64,000 nucleotides of DNA from Sinonovacula constricta (GCA_007844125.1 CM017556.1:80511564-80575563), one strand, 5' to 3'. Positions 38,544 through 50,397 are shown, numbered from the stretch's first letter. The notes: generated from the sequence alone by a model not told the origin. Numbers and translations are program-made.

Positions 38544-41500
38544 CTCACTTGAATGTTCTTTGCACCTATTTCATAAACCAGAGTACATCCCGCGATGTTA
38601 TTTCCTTCTACCGTAAACCCTCACTTGAATGTCCTTTGCACCTATTTCATCAACCAGAATACATCCCCCGACGTTAATTCCTTTTACCGTAAACCCTCAC
38701 TTGAATGTCCTTCGCACCTATTTCATCAACCAGAATACATCCCGCGACGTTATTTCCTTCTACCGTAAACCCTCACTTGAATGTCATTTGCACCTATTTC
38801 CTAAACCAGAATACATCCCGCGACGTTATTTCCTTCTACCGTAAACCCTCACTTGAATGTCCTTTGCACCTATTTCCTAAACCAGAATACATCCCACGAC
38901 ATTATTTCCTTCTACCGTAAACCCTCGCTTGAATGTCTTTTGCACCTATTTCCTAAACCTGAATACCTCCCGCGATGTTATTTCCTTCTACCGTAAACCC
39001 TCACTTGAATGTTCTTCGCACCTATTTCATAAACCAGAATACATCCCGCGACGTTAATTCCTTCTTCCGTAAACCCTCGCTTGAATGTCCGTTGCACCTA
39101 TTTCATAAACCAGAATATCTCCCGCGACGTTAATTCCTTCTACCGTAAACCCTCACTTGAATGTCCTTTGCGCCTATTTCCTAAACCAGAATACCTCCCG
39201 CGACGTTATTTCCTTCTACCGTAAACCCTCACTTGAATGTCCTTTGCGCCTATTTCCTAAACCAGAATACCTCCCGCGACGTTATTTCCTTCTATCATAA
39301 ACCCTCGATTCAATGTCTTTTGCACCTATTTCATACACCAGAGCACATTCTGCGACGTTAATTTCCTTCTACCGTAAACCCTCGCTTGAATGTCTTTTGC
39401 ACCTATTTCCTAAACCAGAATACCTCCCGCGACGTTAATTTCCTTCTACCGTAAACCCTCGCTTGAATGTCTTTTGCACCTATTTCATAAACCAGAATAC
39501 CTCCCGCGACGTTATTTCCTTCTATCATAAACCCTCGATTCAATGTCTTTTGCACCTATTTCATACACCAGAGCACATTCTGCGACGTTAATTTCCTTCT
39601 ACCGTAAACCCTCGCTTGAATGTCTTTTGCACCTATTTCCTAAACCAGAATACCTCCCGCGACGTTAATTTCCTTCTACCGTAAACCCTCGCTTGAATGT
39701 CTTTTGCACCTATTTCATAAACCAGAATACCTCCCGCGACGTTATTTCCTTCTATCATAAACCCTCGATTCAATGTCTTTTGCACCTATTTCATACACCA
39801 GAGCACATTCTGCGACGTTAATTTCCTTCTACCGTAAACCCTCGCTTGAATGTCTTTTGTACCTATTTCCTAAACCAGAATACCTCCCGCGACGTTAATT
39901 TCCTTCTACCGTAAACCCTCGCTTGAATGTCTTTTGCACCTATTTCATAAACCAGAATACCTCCCGCGACGTTATTTCCTTCTATCATAAACCCTCGATT
40001 CAATGTCTTTTGCACCTATTTCATACACCAGAGCACATTCTGCGACGTTAATTTCCTTCTACCGTAAACCCTCGCTTGAATGTCTTTTGCACCTATTTCA
40101 TACACCAGAATACATCCTGCGACGTTAATTTCCTTCTAACGTAAACCCTCGCTTGAATGTCTTTTGCACCTATTTCCTAAACCAGAATACCTCCCGCGAT
40201 GTTATTTCCTTCTACCGTAAACCCTCGCTTGAATGTCTTTTGCACCTATTTCCTAAACCAGAATACCTCCCGCGATATTATTTCCTTCTACCGTAAACCC
40301 TCACTTGAATGTTCTTTGCACCTATTTTATAAACCAGAATACATTCCGCGACGTTAATTCCTTCTACCGTAAACCCTCACTTGAATGTCCTTTGCACCTA
40401 TTTCATACACCAGAATACCTCCCGCGACGTTATTTCCTTCTACCATAAACCCTCGCTTGAATGTCTTTTGCACCTATTCCCTAAACAAGAATACCTCCCG
40501 CGATGTTATTTCCTTCTACCGTAAACCCTCGCTTGAATGTCTTTTGCACCTATTTCCTAAACCAGAATACCTCCCGCGATGTTATTTCCTTCTACCGTAA
40601 ACCCTCGCTTGAATGTCCTTTGCGCCTATTTTATAAACCAGAATACATTCCGCGATGTTAATTCCCTCTACCGTAAACCCTCACTTAAATGTCCTTCGCA
40701 CCTATTTCATAAACCAGAATACATCCCGCGACGTTAATTCCTTCTTCCGTAAACCCTCGCTTGAATGTCCGTTGCACCTATTTCATAAACCAGAATATCT
40801 CCCGCGACGTTAATTCCTTCTACCGTAAACCCTCACTTGAATGTCCTTTGCACCTATTTCCTAAACCAGAATACATCCCTCGACGTTATTTCCTTCTACC
40901 GTAAACCCTCGCTTGAATGTCCTTTGCACCTATTTCCTAAACCAGAATACCTCCCGCGACGTTATTTCCTTCTACCATAAACCCTCGCTTGAATGTCTTT
41001 TGCACCTATTTCCTAAACCAGAATACCTCCCGCGATGTTATTTCCTTCTACCGTAAACCCTCGCTTGAATGTCTTTTGCACCTATTTCCTAAACCAGAAT
41101 ACCTCCCGCGATGTTATTTCCTTCTACCGTAAACCCTCGCTTGAATGTTCTTTGCACCTATTTCATAAACCAGAATACATTCCGCGACGTTAAATCCTTC
41201 TACCGTAAACCCTCGGTTAAATGTCCTTCGCACCTATTTCATACACCAGAATACATCCCGCGATGTTATTTCCTTCTACCGTAAACCCTCACTTGAATGT
41301 CCTTCGCACCTATTTCATAAACCAGAATACATTCCGCGACGTTAAATCCTTCTACCGTAAACCCTCGCTTGAATGTCCTTTGTACCTATTTCCTAAACCA
41401 GAATACATCCCGCGACGTTATTGCCTTCTACTGTAAACCCTCGCTTGAATGTCCTTTGCACCTATTTCCCAAACCAGAATACATCCCGCGACGTTAATTC

Positions 41501-41700
41501 CTTCTACCGTAAACACTTACTTGAGTGTTTTTGCACCTATTTCATAAACAAGAATACATCCCGCGACGTTAATTCCCTCTACCGTAAACCCGCGACGTTA
41601 ATTCCTTCTACCGTAAACCCTTACTTGAATGTTTTTGCACCTATTTCATAAACAAGAATACCTTCCACGACGTTATTTCCTTCTACCTTGAATGTCTTCT
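38544..41700. repeat. 76-bp minisatellite, ~41 copies, with a 230-bp higher-order segment
   Basis: The consensus contains CCTATTTCATAAACCAGAAT, then ACATCCCGCGACGTTA, TTTCCTTCTACCGTAAACCC and TCACTTGAATGTCCTTTGCA. Period is 76 bp with occasional 77-bp units. Between 39,290 and about 40,060 three-unit blocks of 230 bp recur, marked by TCTATCATAAACCCTCGATT at 39,291, 39,521, 39,751 and 39,981. Because 76 is not a multiple of three, the 71-residue open frames in it shift frame between monomers and are not a protein. Copy A holds one unit at 12,265-12,340. Confidence 0.97.
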
Positions 41701-43113
41701 GCATAATACAGATGTGGCTCTCTCTTGTAATATTGTTTGTAGGCATTCTAATATCGAAACCCATTTCAAAAACATTGTGTTGAACACGCGACTGACAGGA
41801 ATCCTAGGGTTGAAACAGTTAATATATATAGTTAAGAACATAGAGCCCTTGTTTTCATTATGAAGGGGCCTGTTTGCGTTATGCCTTAAATTCTCTTACA
41901 CTTACAATAACATTAAGGCCAGAAAATTGCTCTGATATAGTTGTTCTTCTATTTCAGTATCATACAACATGAAAAGATTACCTGAATGTCCATGCATTCA
42001 AATATATTATCCTCCATTATACATCTATATCTTATTTGACTATAATAATAATAATCATCATAAAAAGCAATGCCATGCCTTACATTTAGAAATCGGCGAC
42101 ACAGATGAATTTTAAGTCTTAATTGATTTAGCACATTTTCCGAGAACTTTTTTGTTTGAAAGCTGAAAAGCGGGTTTGATTAGGTATGCGAATTCGATTC
42201 ATCGCCAATGATTGTATAACAAGTAGAAGGATAGAAAGAAAAAAAAAAGACATTTATGCCATATGCCATGTTGGCTGGGCTGATACATAATCCTATGTTG
42301 GGTTTTTATTTTAATAGTAATCAAAAATAAATCTCTTCTGAATAGACAAGCATCTAGATGTATGACCGGAATATTTCAAAATGATAAGGAGGTGAAAATG
42401 TAATATCGATCAGTGTTCGCCTTTACAGCAAACAACCTACAGTTTGAAAAGAAAAACACAAGTCAGATTAAAATTTTACCGATTTGACCTCAGCTCACAA
42501 ATTAAAAGAAATGGCCTTAAGCTATCTGCCAAAAGTTTTTAAAATAATTATAAAATCCTATTTTATTATAATTTTTGCTTTTGAGAATTGTGGCCAGATT
42601 TCGAACAGCATTTTTAGAACCAGGAACTTTGTTTGCTTTAAAAGCAACATTTATAGATGTTTGTTAATTGCAGTTCTTCACGTTTTGGACACGCTTGAGT
42701 TCTGTCCGCAATGAAACCGGAAATAAATTATGTTATGAACTGCTTAAGTAACCTTTCTATCTTTTGCTCAAGTTATAGCCGTTTAAAGTGCAAATAGGTA
42801 AACAGTCGGGTGTAAAACATTTGTAAACACAGTGTGCCAGATTTATCTTCGTATCGCGATGAGTTGAAAACTGATATCAGTCTTTAAGACAGCAGCGCGT
42901 ACCACGGGGTTTCTTATGAAACAAAAGGTGGCCAGCCTGACAAATCACAACAGCTACAGAAATTAGTTTGCCATCAGCTTCTCTATGTTAAATTGATGTC
43001 TACGTAATTTTAACATTATATTATATAGTCTCATTATATAATCGATACGAAAAATTATTTCTGCTTATAATTACAATTCTTATGACGGTAATAATTGCTC
43101 AGAAGAGAATAAT

Positions 43114-43428
43114 GTTTGTTTGTTTATTGGGTTTATCGTCCCACCAACAGTATTTCAGTTATCCGGAGACGGTGTCCACTGGACGCAGATATAGTGCTGC
43201 CTTCACTGTATTAAGCATGTTGTGAACACCTGACATGATACCACACACAGTCCCATTATCCTGACACCGGGTTAACCAGTCGTGGAACTATAATTATATT
43301 TGCTTGAGCGTTAGCAAGGGAGCTATACCACTACCATTTTAAATGACTTTGGTATGTCGCGGCCCGGAATCGAACCCGGGGCCTCCCGTACTTGGAGCCG
43401 ACGCTCTACCGACTGCGCTACCAGGTAG
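43114..43428 (-). mobile_element. tRNA-derived SINE, family 2 (minus strand), ~315 bp
   Basis: On the minus strand the head reads CTACCTGGTAGCGCAGTCGG with A box and CCCGGGTTCGATTCCGGGCC with B box. A body of about 230 bp follows and ends in the complement of GTTTGTTTGTTTATTGGGTT. Stems are incomplete as a tRNA and the long non-tRNA body is attached directly, so it is a SINE. It is absent from copy A. Confidence 0.85.
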
Positions 43429-44026
43429 TTAATATATAATTTTTTCTTCTAAAGAAGTCTTAGACTGTCATTTGCTGACCTCTTATGTTGTCATTTGTGT
43501 AATATTATTGTGATAAAAGATATATTTGAATAAGGAAGACATGTGAGACAAATTAACATCTGATATTTGGCCAAGTCTAATATATATTGATGCGTTTTAT
43601 TGCGTGAATTCGAATATATTTTGATAAAAAAGCTAAGTTTGTATGATTTAAGTCCGAAAGGCATTCTAAATACAGCAATATGCATCGAGACGGAAACTGT
43701 GTTGTTGCTGCCGATTCTATTGTTGTTGATGCTATTGTTGTAACTGCTGTTTTGTTGAGTTTGTTTAAACTACGTAGCGAGTATAAAGACAGATTTATTA
43801 TCTTTAATAATAAAGTCCTTTAAAAAATACATAATAATTAAATTTTACTGGAAAATAAAACATTGGGAAATCATTTCTGTACCTTTATTTGTCACGACTC
43901 TGTTAGTTTTATGGGTGCAATGTGTGTAAACATTATGATTTAGTTTTATCGATGTGTAATTGACTTGTTAAGAGTTAAGACCTATATAATACTTAACGAA
44001 AATAAGATGTACATGCGGGGTAAGAT

Positions 44027-44389
44027 TAATTGGAACTCGCCGAATAATTCCGTCCTCGGGACAATCATCCTTCGGATGTATCTGGTGCAATGATACTTAC
44101 TAAAATCACGATCGTTTTGTTCGCCGGAAGTCGGAAGAAGAATATGCATAAAATGTCGTTCGCACAAAACAAACAATGCCATCGTTTGACAGCTGCGTGT
44201 CTGCTGCTCTGGGTTTATTAAAATTAGATGATTTAAATTTGAAGCCGCCACAAATTAAGGCATCGTAGTTTAGTAAGCTGTCATCCGAGCTGCCATCTTT
44301 GTTTAGACTTTAGGGAAATGGCCGAGGTGATCCGACTACTTACATACATCCGAGAGATGATTCGTATATTATCCGAGGTGTTCCGATTG
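44027..44389. mobile_element. MITE with MULE-like 9-bp target duplication, copy 1
   Basis: Terminal inverted repeats read TAATTGGAACTCGCCGAATA at the left and GAGGTGTTCCGATTG at the right. They are flanked by GGGTAAGAT (44,018-44,026) and GGGTAATAC (44,390-44,398). Copy A has the single empty site GGGTAATAC near 14,967. The interior matches 54,930-55,321 in reverse orientation. TIR plus 9-bp duplication fits a Mutator-type non-autonomous element; the class is inference. Minus-strand open frame of 89 residues within it is not supported as a gene. Confidence 0.85.
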
Positions 44390-45096
44390 GGGTAATACCG
44401 TATGAGAACCATCTATTTTCCGTAATGCATAATTTTAAACTTTCAAAATATATGTCCTGACACACGTCTGTATCTTTTATGTTATATCTATTGATTTGAA
44501 ATGGTAACGACAGGGAAATGAAAGAAAAAAGACAAATACACGCTGTTGGTGTTTTGTTTGGGGTTTGTTGTTGTTATTGTTGTTGTTTTACTATTTATTC
44601 CTGTTCGCTTTTGTTGAATTACGTGCTGAAGTTATATCTTATTTCTCTACTGGACGTCAGCCAAAAATCACCGGTTGTTTCTTTCCATTCAATATTGTTT
44701 TGTTCGTTTCAAAAGATCCACACGACGAGTAAAAAGTTCCGTTGTCTTTCTGTTGAGGTTTTTATGAGTAGGCGAATAACGACTTTCATAATATAAAAGA
44801 ATTGGATAATATTTACGTTCAGTAATATCTTCTTTTTTTGTGGACGTACCAAAAATGGTCAATTTTCTTTTGTCCTTTTAGTATTCCTTTTTATATTCTA
44901 TAACAGAAAACAAGCGGAAAGTTTATATTGCTTTGATTTTTTATTGGGACAAGGCCAGTAATGATAAAAGCTATAGTTAAATGGTGCATCTGATCCTTGT
45001 AAATAGGCTCTCACTCAAATTTTCGGCAAATTGCCTTTTCCAAGAGTTAAATATAAACAAACGACGGCAAGGTCATCAAATGACAGCGTCGTTCTA

Positions 45097-45168
45097 CCGC
45101 CATTTACTGAACGTCAAGTACCATGACATTATGGCGCGCCCTTTTCGCTGACGTGCAGTAAATGGCGG
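45097..45168. repeat. 20-bp inverted repeat around an AscI-like GC core
   Basis: CCGCCATTTACTGAACGTCA (45,097-45,116) and TGACGTGCAGTAAATGGCGG (45,149-45,168) are inverted with one mismatch. The 32-bp spacer contains GGCGCGCC. Further GGCGG(G/T)A and TGACAGCG phrases surround it. It could form a cruciform or be the end of a small element; no protein context. Confidence 0.75.
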
Positions 45169-45449
45169 GAAAATGGCGTTCAGTCCACAAACTTGAAGGT
45201 TTAAATGGTTTAAGTTTCAAATGCCATGGAATTAACATTAGGGAAGGAATGTTCTGTTTCTAACTCTTGCCAGTATTTCCAATGGCACGTGCCGCATGTT
45301 TATGTTAAAGGTTCTCCATTAGATGCATATCATTCTCATGTTCGACATATTGTTTACGAGATAGCTTCCAATAATAGTGTTTGTAGAAACACAATATAAT
45401 TACTGTGGGTGGTATTCTGGATAATAATAATAGTTTCAATATTTCACTT

Positions 45450-45451
45450 TG

Positions 45452-45504
<53 letters not shown>

Positions 45505-45584
45505 CCACCACCACCACCACCATCATCATCGTCGTCGTCGTCATCGTCGTCATCTTCCTCCTCCTTCTCCTCCTCCTCCTCTTT

Positions 45585-45642
<58 letters not shown>

Positions 45643-45923
45643 CTGTTGTCATCGTCATCACCATCATCCTCCTCAAAATCATTATCATCACCGTCGTCAT
45701 CATATCATCATCCTCCTCGTAATCATCATCATCATCAATACCATCATGGTTGTCGTTGTCGTCGTTGTTCTTCTCCTCTTTAAAATTAATATAAAACATC
45801 ATTTACATTTTTATCGTCTCATCATTTTCCTTCTCTTCCTTCTCCACATCATCATCATGAATATCATGATTATCATCATCATCATAAACAACAACATAGT
45901 CGTGAGAAGCAGCATGATTGTGG

Positions 45924-45965
<42 letters not shown>
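45450..45965. repeat. (ATC)n compound trinucleotide arrays
   Basis: Long ATC/TCA runs at 45,453-45,505 and 45,588-45,645 are interspersed with ACC, GTC and TCC runs. A GATG run follows at 45,919-45,964. Several frames are open on both strands (poly-His, poly-Ser, poly-Met) purely because of composition. I reject all of them as genes. Confidence 0.97.
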
Positions 45966-46454
45966 CCGTCAATGGGGCGGGGGGAGGGGCTCGATAACAT
46001 CAAAGAACGGTTGAATAAAAGGAAACTGAAGTGTCACTACGTCATAAGACAGGAAATTATCCAAGTGCAACAAAGCTTATAATATCTTGAAATTTCTATT
46101 GAACAACGTTTAAATAAACTTACAAATAAGTAGTGATCTTATGTTTAACGGAAAGTCATTTTAACAGAATAAATAACACAATTATTAAACATCGTCATAA
46201 TGAAGTGTAATGGAACCATATGATGTGGCTTTATTTAACTGCAAAGAGTCGAAGCGAAATAATTATTTCATTTGGATATATGATTTATATAACTCAAGAC
46301 ATTACATTTTTGATTACATATACAAAAATAATACTTTTGCAAACTTATATTAATACTAACGGTTCGAATAATCGTTAAGCAGACTTTGTTTTATTAAATT
46401 GCATTTTTGTGAGAGAAGTATATAAATTTTACATTAAAGTGGGACAATAATAAA

Positions 46455-46497
46455 AGAGAGAGAGAAAGAGAGAGAGAGTGAGAGAGAGAGAGGGGGG

Positions 46498-46555
<58 letters not shown>
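46455..46555. repeat. (GA)n microsatellite
   Basis: About 100 bp of GA dinucleotide with a G9 interruption near 46,492-46,500. The remainder of 46,000-47,040 is AT-rich and shows no gene. Confidence 0.97.
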
Positions 46556-46558
<3 letters not shown>

Positions 46559-47039
46559 GTGTCAACACTGATGTTGTAGTTTTCCAATGAATTAAGCAAA
46601 ATAAATATTTGTTGTAAGTATAATTGACACCCGACACCCAATCGTTGGTCTCTACACTATCACATCTACACAATGAATTTGGTACTACTCCCTTACAAAA
46701 AAGTGGTATTTTAGTGAACTACATTCTGTCTTGTGTGTAAAACTTGAGCTCGCATTCTACCTGTGTAAAAAAGATGGAACTTTAACTCTATTTCTGCTTA
46801 TTTTTTCTTCAAACGAATTGAGTGCCACAGCATTTCGTATTTCAAATGAGAGGTTATCCCAACTCAAGTCTTTGGAATAATTTTCAGCATTGACAAATGT
46901 TGCACGTAGTTCCCAAATTAGCTCATGTTCGGGATCTATAATTATTTATATTGTATTGAAATTTAAAAACAACAAACAACAACAACAAAACAAAACAACA
47001 ACAAACAACGATAACAAACGGCTGAATTGGTCCCGTTGC

Positions 47040-47225
47040 GCTTTTTGGCGCTGAAGTTCCAACAAATACTTCATCAGTTAAAGTCACAAAGTTCCTCAGC
47101 CCTTAATGGAGTCACGGTCGGGGCGAGACTGTAATTTCGAGATAAGAGGTCTTCCAGCTGACCTGCGGTGCGTCGGTAGTTCTACCCAGACAGATGTCTG
47201 CCACCAGGAGTTCAGCAGCGGTTTA
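47040..47225 (+). mobile_element. SINE, family 3 (tail portion)
   Basis: Shares CCTCAGCCC and CACGGTCGGGGC(G/A)G with 47,800-47,945 (opposite strand). It also shares CGAGACT, AAGAGGTCTTCCAGCTGACC and CGGTAGTTCTACCCAGACAG with 52,727-52,900. The tRNA-like head is badly decayed or missing here. It lies just upstream of the GTPase exon. Confidence 0.65.
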
Positions 47226-47697
47226 CAATTTACGTTTAAATAAAGTAACTATTTTATCCTGGGTTATTCTATTTGTAAATATAAGTAAAATGTGTCGTTG
47301 AATATTATACGTTTGTTAAATTCAGTTGTAGAAAGATTATGTTCATACGTCATATTCGTAGTTTTTTTTACGGAAATTCCATTTACATTCCATTTACATT
47401 GTAAATAGGGAAGAAAGCGACGAAATATCCTGGCGGTATTAATGAAATCAATGATTACCAAATAATCAGAGCCAATGGTATAATATAATTATGTACGTTT
47501 TTATTTTAAATAGGCAAAATGGCGGATATTTTATTTGAATCCTTGAATCGAACGTTAAGGTTTTCCTAACCTGGACCGACGTTCCTTACTGCTTACGAAA
47601 TGTTTAGCGATGGAAGAAAAATAACCAAAATAGTATTTGCAAGCACATATTCAAATAAAGTGCTAAAGATTTCAGTTTAGGTCCTTCTCTTTTTCAG

Positions 47698-47771
47698 AGA
47701 TCATGTACACCCACAAACTGGCAACTGCCAGGGAGGACATAAATCTCGAAATACTCGACACAGGCTCACAG
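47698..47771 (+). CDS. Ras-like GTPase (RERG/RASL11/12-type), penultimate exon
   Basis: The 74-nt exon lies between a pyrimidine-rich acceptor (CTTCTCTTTTTCAG) and a CACAG|gtattg donor. It begins with two bases completing a codon and then encodes IMYTHKLATAREDI, then NLEILDTGSQ. This is the strand after switch I and the G3 region. The family pattern is (M/L)EILDTAGQ; here it is DTGSQ, so the normally invariant G3 glycine reads Ser. The reading frame and phase continue exactly into the exon at 48,355. Exons with the P-loop and switch I must lie upstream. I could not find them in the 47,000-47,690 region or elsewhere, so the gene is seen only as its 3' part. Confidence 0.82.
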
Positions 47772-47799
47772 GTATTGTCTCCCTTTACAAGAAATGGTG

Positions 47800-47945
47800 T
47801 TTAGCTGCTGTCTCTCATGATAGCTGCCCCGACCGTAACTAGAACCGACGCGGTGAGGGGCTGAGGCGTTACAAGTCAGCGAACTAACCGCTCGGCCGCG
47901 AGCGCCCTCTAACCGTTCGGCCACGAGCGCCCTTTTAAGCCGCTT
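47800..47945 (-). mobile_element. SINE, family 3, tRNA-like head (minus strand, intronic)
   Basis: On the minus strand it reads GGGCGCTCGTGGCCGAACGG, then a near repeat GGGCGCTCGCGGCCGAGCGG, then CGGTTCTAGTTACGGTCGGG. A-box-like TGGCCGAGCGGTTAG resembles a tRNA-Leu/Ser-type head and is duplicated in tandem. It lies in the intron between the two GTPase exons. Confidence 0.75.
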
Positions 47946-48354
47946 TGTACCTCTTTCTTTTGTTTTCATTATTCAGCGGTATCTTTTTTAATTGAATAAT
48001 GCTGTTTTATTACCACAAAAAAAATCTTGTTTAACAAAAGGTGTCTGTTGTTATGGATTGTCCAGTACGGACGTATTTTTATTTTTAAAAAATAAGTCAA
48101 ATTAACCTGTTTTTTTTAACCATTATGATTTCTTTTTATATGTCCTTATAAACGTTATAAATATATATTGCAATTACATTGGAATTACACGTGCTTTCAT
48201 ATTTTAAAAACATACGGGTTTTTAAAAAAACATTTTAATTATTCTACCAGTCTAAGTTATAAACAAGAATAGAAACATAGCATTACACTTTCAAAAGAAT
48301 TAACGACAAATGAATAAAGTATTTGGTAAAATGTGTTTTATTTATTTATTTCAG

Positions 48355-48792
48355 CCTTCGCAAGAAACAATAGAAAAGCACATCCGATGGGGCGATGGGT
48401 TCGTCCTGATTTACTCTTTAATAGACCCGTTGAGCGGCAACTACCTCGTTAATGTTCGTGACACGATCACAAGGATTAAAGGACCGGAACCATGTTCAGT
48501 ACTTGTCGGAAACAAACACGACATCGTGCTTACTCGGGAAATCACGGAAACTGACGAACCGGAGGCACTGAAAGACTTCGTTTATCCGAAGTTCGAGATA
48601 TCCGTTGCCGAAGGAAGCCAGGGTGTTTTAGAAGCAATGGAGGAGTTGATGTGTCAGTTAAAGCGAGAGTTTATCAAAAACCTCGCTCAATCGAACATGT
48701 CTGGGCTCGAAAGTAAGCCGAAGTCAAAACTTTATAGCATGAAGAAGGCATTCAAAAAACGGATTAACCGAAGTCATAGTGATACGTTTTGA
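48355..48792 (+). CDS. Ras-like GTPase (RERG/RASL11/12-type), terminal exon
   Basis: Begins after TTTATTTATTTCAG and encodes 145 residues to TGA. IEKHIRWGDGFVLIYSLID matches the RERG/RASL motif (M/C)RWxxxxVLVY. VGNKHD is the G4 NKxD guanine-specificity motif (about residues 56-61 of the exon), and FEISVAEG occupies the place of G5 (ExSA). The C terminus is basic (KLYSMKKAFKKRINRSHSDTF-like) with no CAAX box, so it is not expected to be prenylated, as in RERG and RASL11/12. The open frame continues 45 bases upstream of the acceptor, but that part is intron. Whether it is closest to RERG or RASL11/12 cannot be settled by eye. AATAAA lies 153 bases downstream. Confidence 0.9.
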   Translation, partial: PSQETIEKHIRWGDGFVLIYSLIDPLSGNYLVNVRDTITRIKGPEPCSVLVGNKHDIVLTREITETDEPEALKDFVYPKFEISVAEGSQGVLEAMEELMCQLKREFIKNLAQSNMSGLESKPKSKLYSMKKAFKKRINRSHSDTF

Positions 48793-48944
48793 AAGCGGAA
48801 ACAATTCTCTGATATAAGGAAGGAGCAAAACGCAAAGTTCGACGAGTCGTTAAGACCATGGTCGTGACAAGATAATATTGAAAACGTAATGCTAGAGGCA
48901 GACAATTTAGTAAACTTTTACATAGGTTATTTTTTGCAATGAAA

Positions 48945-48950
48945 AATAAA
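48945..48950 (+). terminator. Polyadenylation signal AATAAA of the GTPase gene
   Basis: GAAAAATAAATTTCAG lies 153 nt after the stop codon at 48,792, a normal distance for a short 3' UTR. No second AATAAA lies between the stop and this site. Confidence 0.55.
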
Positions 48951-50393
48951 TTTCAGTAAGTGCCCAAACTGACGTCAAAACAATTCTCAACCTGAATTCA
49001 ATTAATTTAAAGTAAAAGAAATAAAACCTACAAAAGTCAACGTTCCGAACCTATTATCATGTTTTCGGGTTTCTTCTAAATGTCTTCTCCGATTAGGGGC
49101 CTCAAATAACTACAACTATTTAGAATTCGCCCTACATTTGTAGCTAATCAGAAGCTATCAATTTTCTCAGCGATTTATTTCAATAGAACTCCTTTTTTAT
49201 TTTAAAATGAACAAAATAGATCGATCTATTTTACTAAAGGGTTTTATTTTCAACTAGGCATGTGCAACAAACCACGCATTCTGGCTTGATTCCTCCCCTT
49301 GTGACGAACACGTCAAGACGATTGACAGTTTAGTTGACAGTTCTATGCGGTGGATTACCTGTCATTTTGGTAGAACAGGTAGAAGTGGGGCGGGGACTTC
49401 TAAGTTGGATAGAATCTATTAAGACGTTTCCACAGAAAACAGAACCCTGTTATCGCTGCGCTCGTTTCGGCTTCTATTTTTTACAGAAACGTCTCTATCC
49501 TGTACAAAATAGTCCCGGCATTTGCAGAGAAGACCATAAAACCATTATTTAAGTAAAATTAGATGAAAAATATGGCGCGTATTTGTTTTTGTTCTTTCCA
49601 TACGTACAACAGACATTTGGAACGCCGAAAGGTTCCCCAAGCCTCCGCTGTCTTCGAATAGTAGTGATTCCATACACTGCACATGCACGTCACACGTCAT
49701 AAATCACACGAAAGGAATATTTGCGTTGCCTCAGTCTAGTTGTTAAGTCTTCAGTGACACGTGTACGTATATCTTGTTATATTATTGTGTGACATTTTAT
49801 ATAAAAATATTTATAAATATGAAAGAGTGAAAAATATTGTCGATCTCGGTGTATGGTCGTAATTTACTTCACGAGTGGCCGTGGAAAAGTATGCTGTGTC
49901 ACTCTTGAAATATTGTTCGATAACCACGAGTGAAATAAAATACATTCATACCCTGAAATCGACATATTTTATTTCATCCTTATCTAATCTTTAATTAAAC
50001 TTTATTTCTTTTCATATTTTCTTTAAACTTTATTTTAATCACCTGTATATTTCAAGAAAAAGTAGTCCCTAATAAATTTCCTTGGGGTCCAGAGTGAACA
50101 TGATAACTATTATTTCACCGTGTACCAGAGTGAAGTTATAAGAGTTTTCTTTCACTGGATTTTCTCACTCTTTCCCCCAAAAGCATGAAATAAAATTGTA
50201 TCACTTAAGCCTATGTAAAATAAGCCTTTATGCAATGCTGAAATATGTTTAATTTGTAATTTGTACTCGGGAACTAATTTAACCTTATTTATTTTCTTCA
50301 TGGACAATATACGCACATGTAGTATTTAAGAGGATGTATGCACGGATTAACAAGATTCGACGTTATTAGAAAAGTCGCGAATCGATTATTAGA
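48951..50393. other. Non-coding stretch, no gene seen
   Basis: AT-rich. A segment near 49,840-50,190 (CGAGTGGCCGTGGAAAAGTA, GAAATCGACATATTTTATTT) has loosely inverted phrases and may be an old transposable element. The 72-residue frame at 49,334-49,552 has no splice or domain support. Confidence 0.5.
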
Positions 50394-50397
50394 TTAA

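Larger units (their letters stand above)
15961..45355. other. Copy B of the tandem segmental duplication (expanded to ~29 kb)
   Basis: Collinear with copy A but lengthened by insertions and array growth, listed separately. The unit start near 15,965-16,012 (TGCATATCAAG, TCATGTTCGTC, TTGTTTACGAGAT) recurs loosely at 45,318-45,355, where the next unit would be expected to begin before a trinucleotide array interrupts it. Small internal duplications also exist: 17,170-17,300 resembles 17,420-17,545, and 30,842-31,010 resembles 31,079-31,270. Between about 32.3 and 34.6 kb is sequence with no counterpart in A and no recognisable feature beyond a CT/CTGT array. Confidence 0.8.

Noticed and set aside
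38629..41651. Recurring 71-residue frames resembling a repeat protein
   Set aside because: The 76-bp unit is not a multiple of three, so the same DNA is read in rotating frames; copy A has just one unit. This is a minisatellite.
38544..41700. Regular repeats reminiscent of a CRISPR array
   Set aside because: There are no unique spacers: the whole 76-bp period is repeated, and the genome is eukaryotic.
43350..43428. Minus-strand tRNA gene
   Set aside because: A and B boxes are good, but the acceptor stem does not pair and a SINE body follows directly.
43982..44251. 89-residue frame that seems conserved with one near 55,023-55,283
   Set aside because: The resemblance comes from two copies of the same MITE; the frames lie partly across the TIRs and have opposite orientation in the window.
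45449..45997. 182-residue poly-His and related frames on both strands
   Set aside because: Pure product of ATC/GAT trinucleotide runs; every frame on both strands is open for the same reason.
49334..49552. 72-residue frame downstream of the GTPase gene
   Set aside because: No recognisable domain, no splice sites, no relation to the GTPase; length is within chance for this composition.
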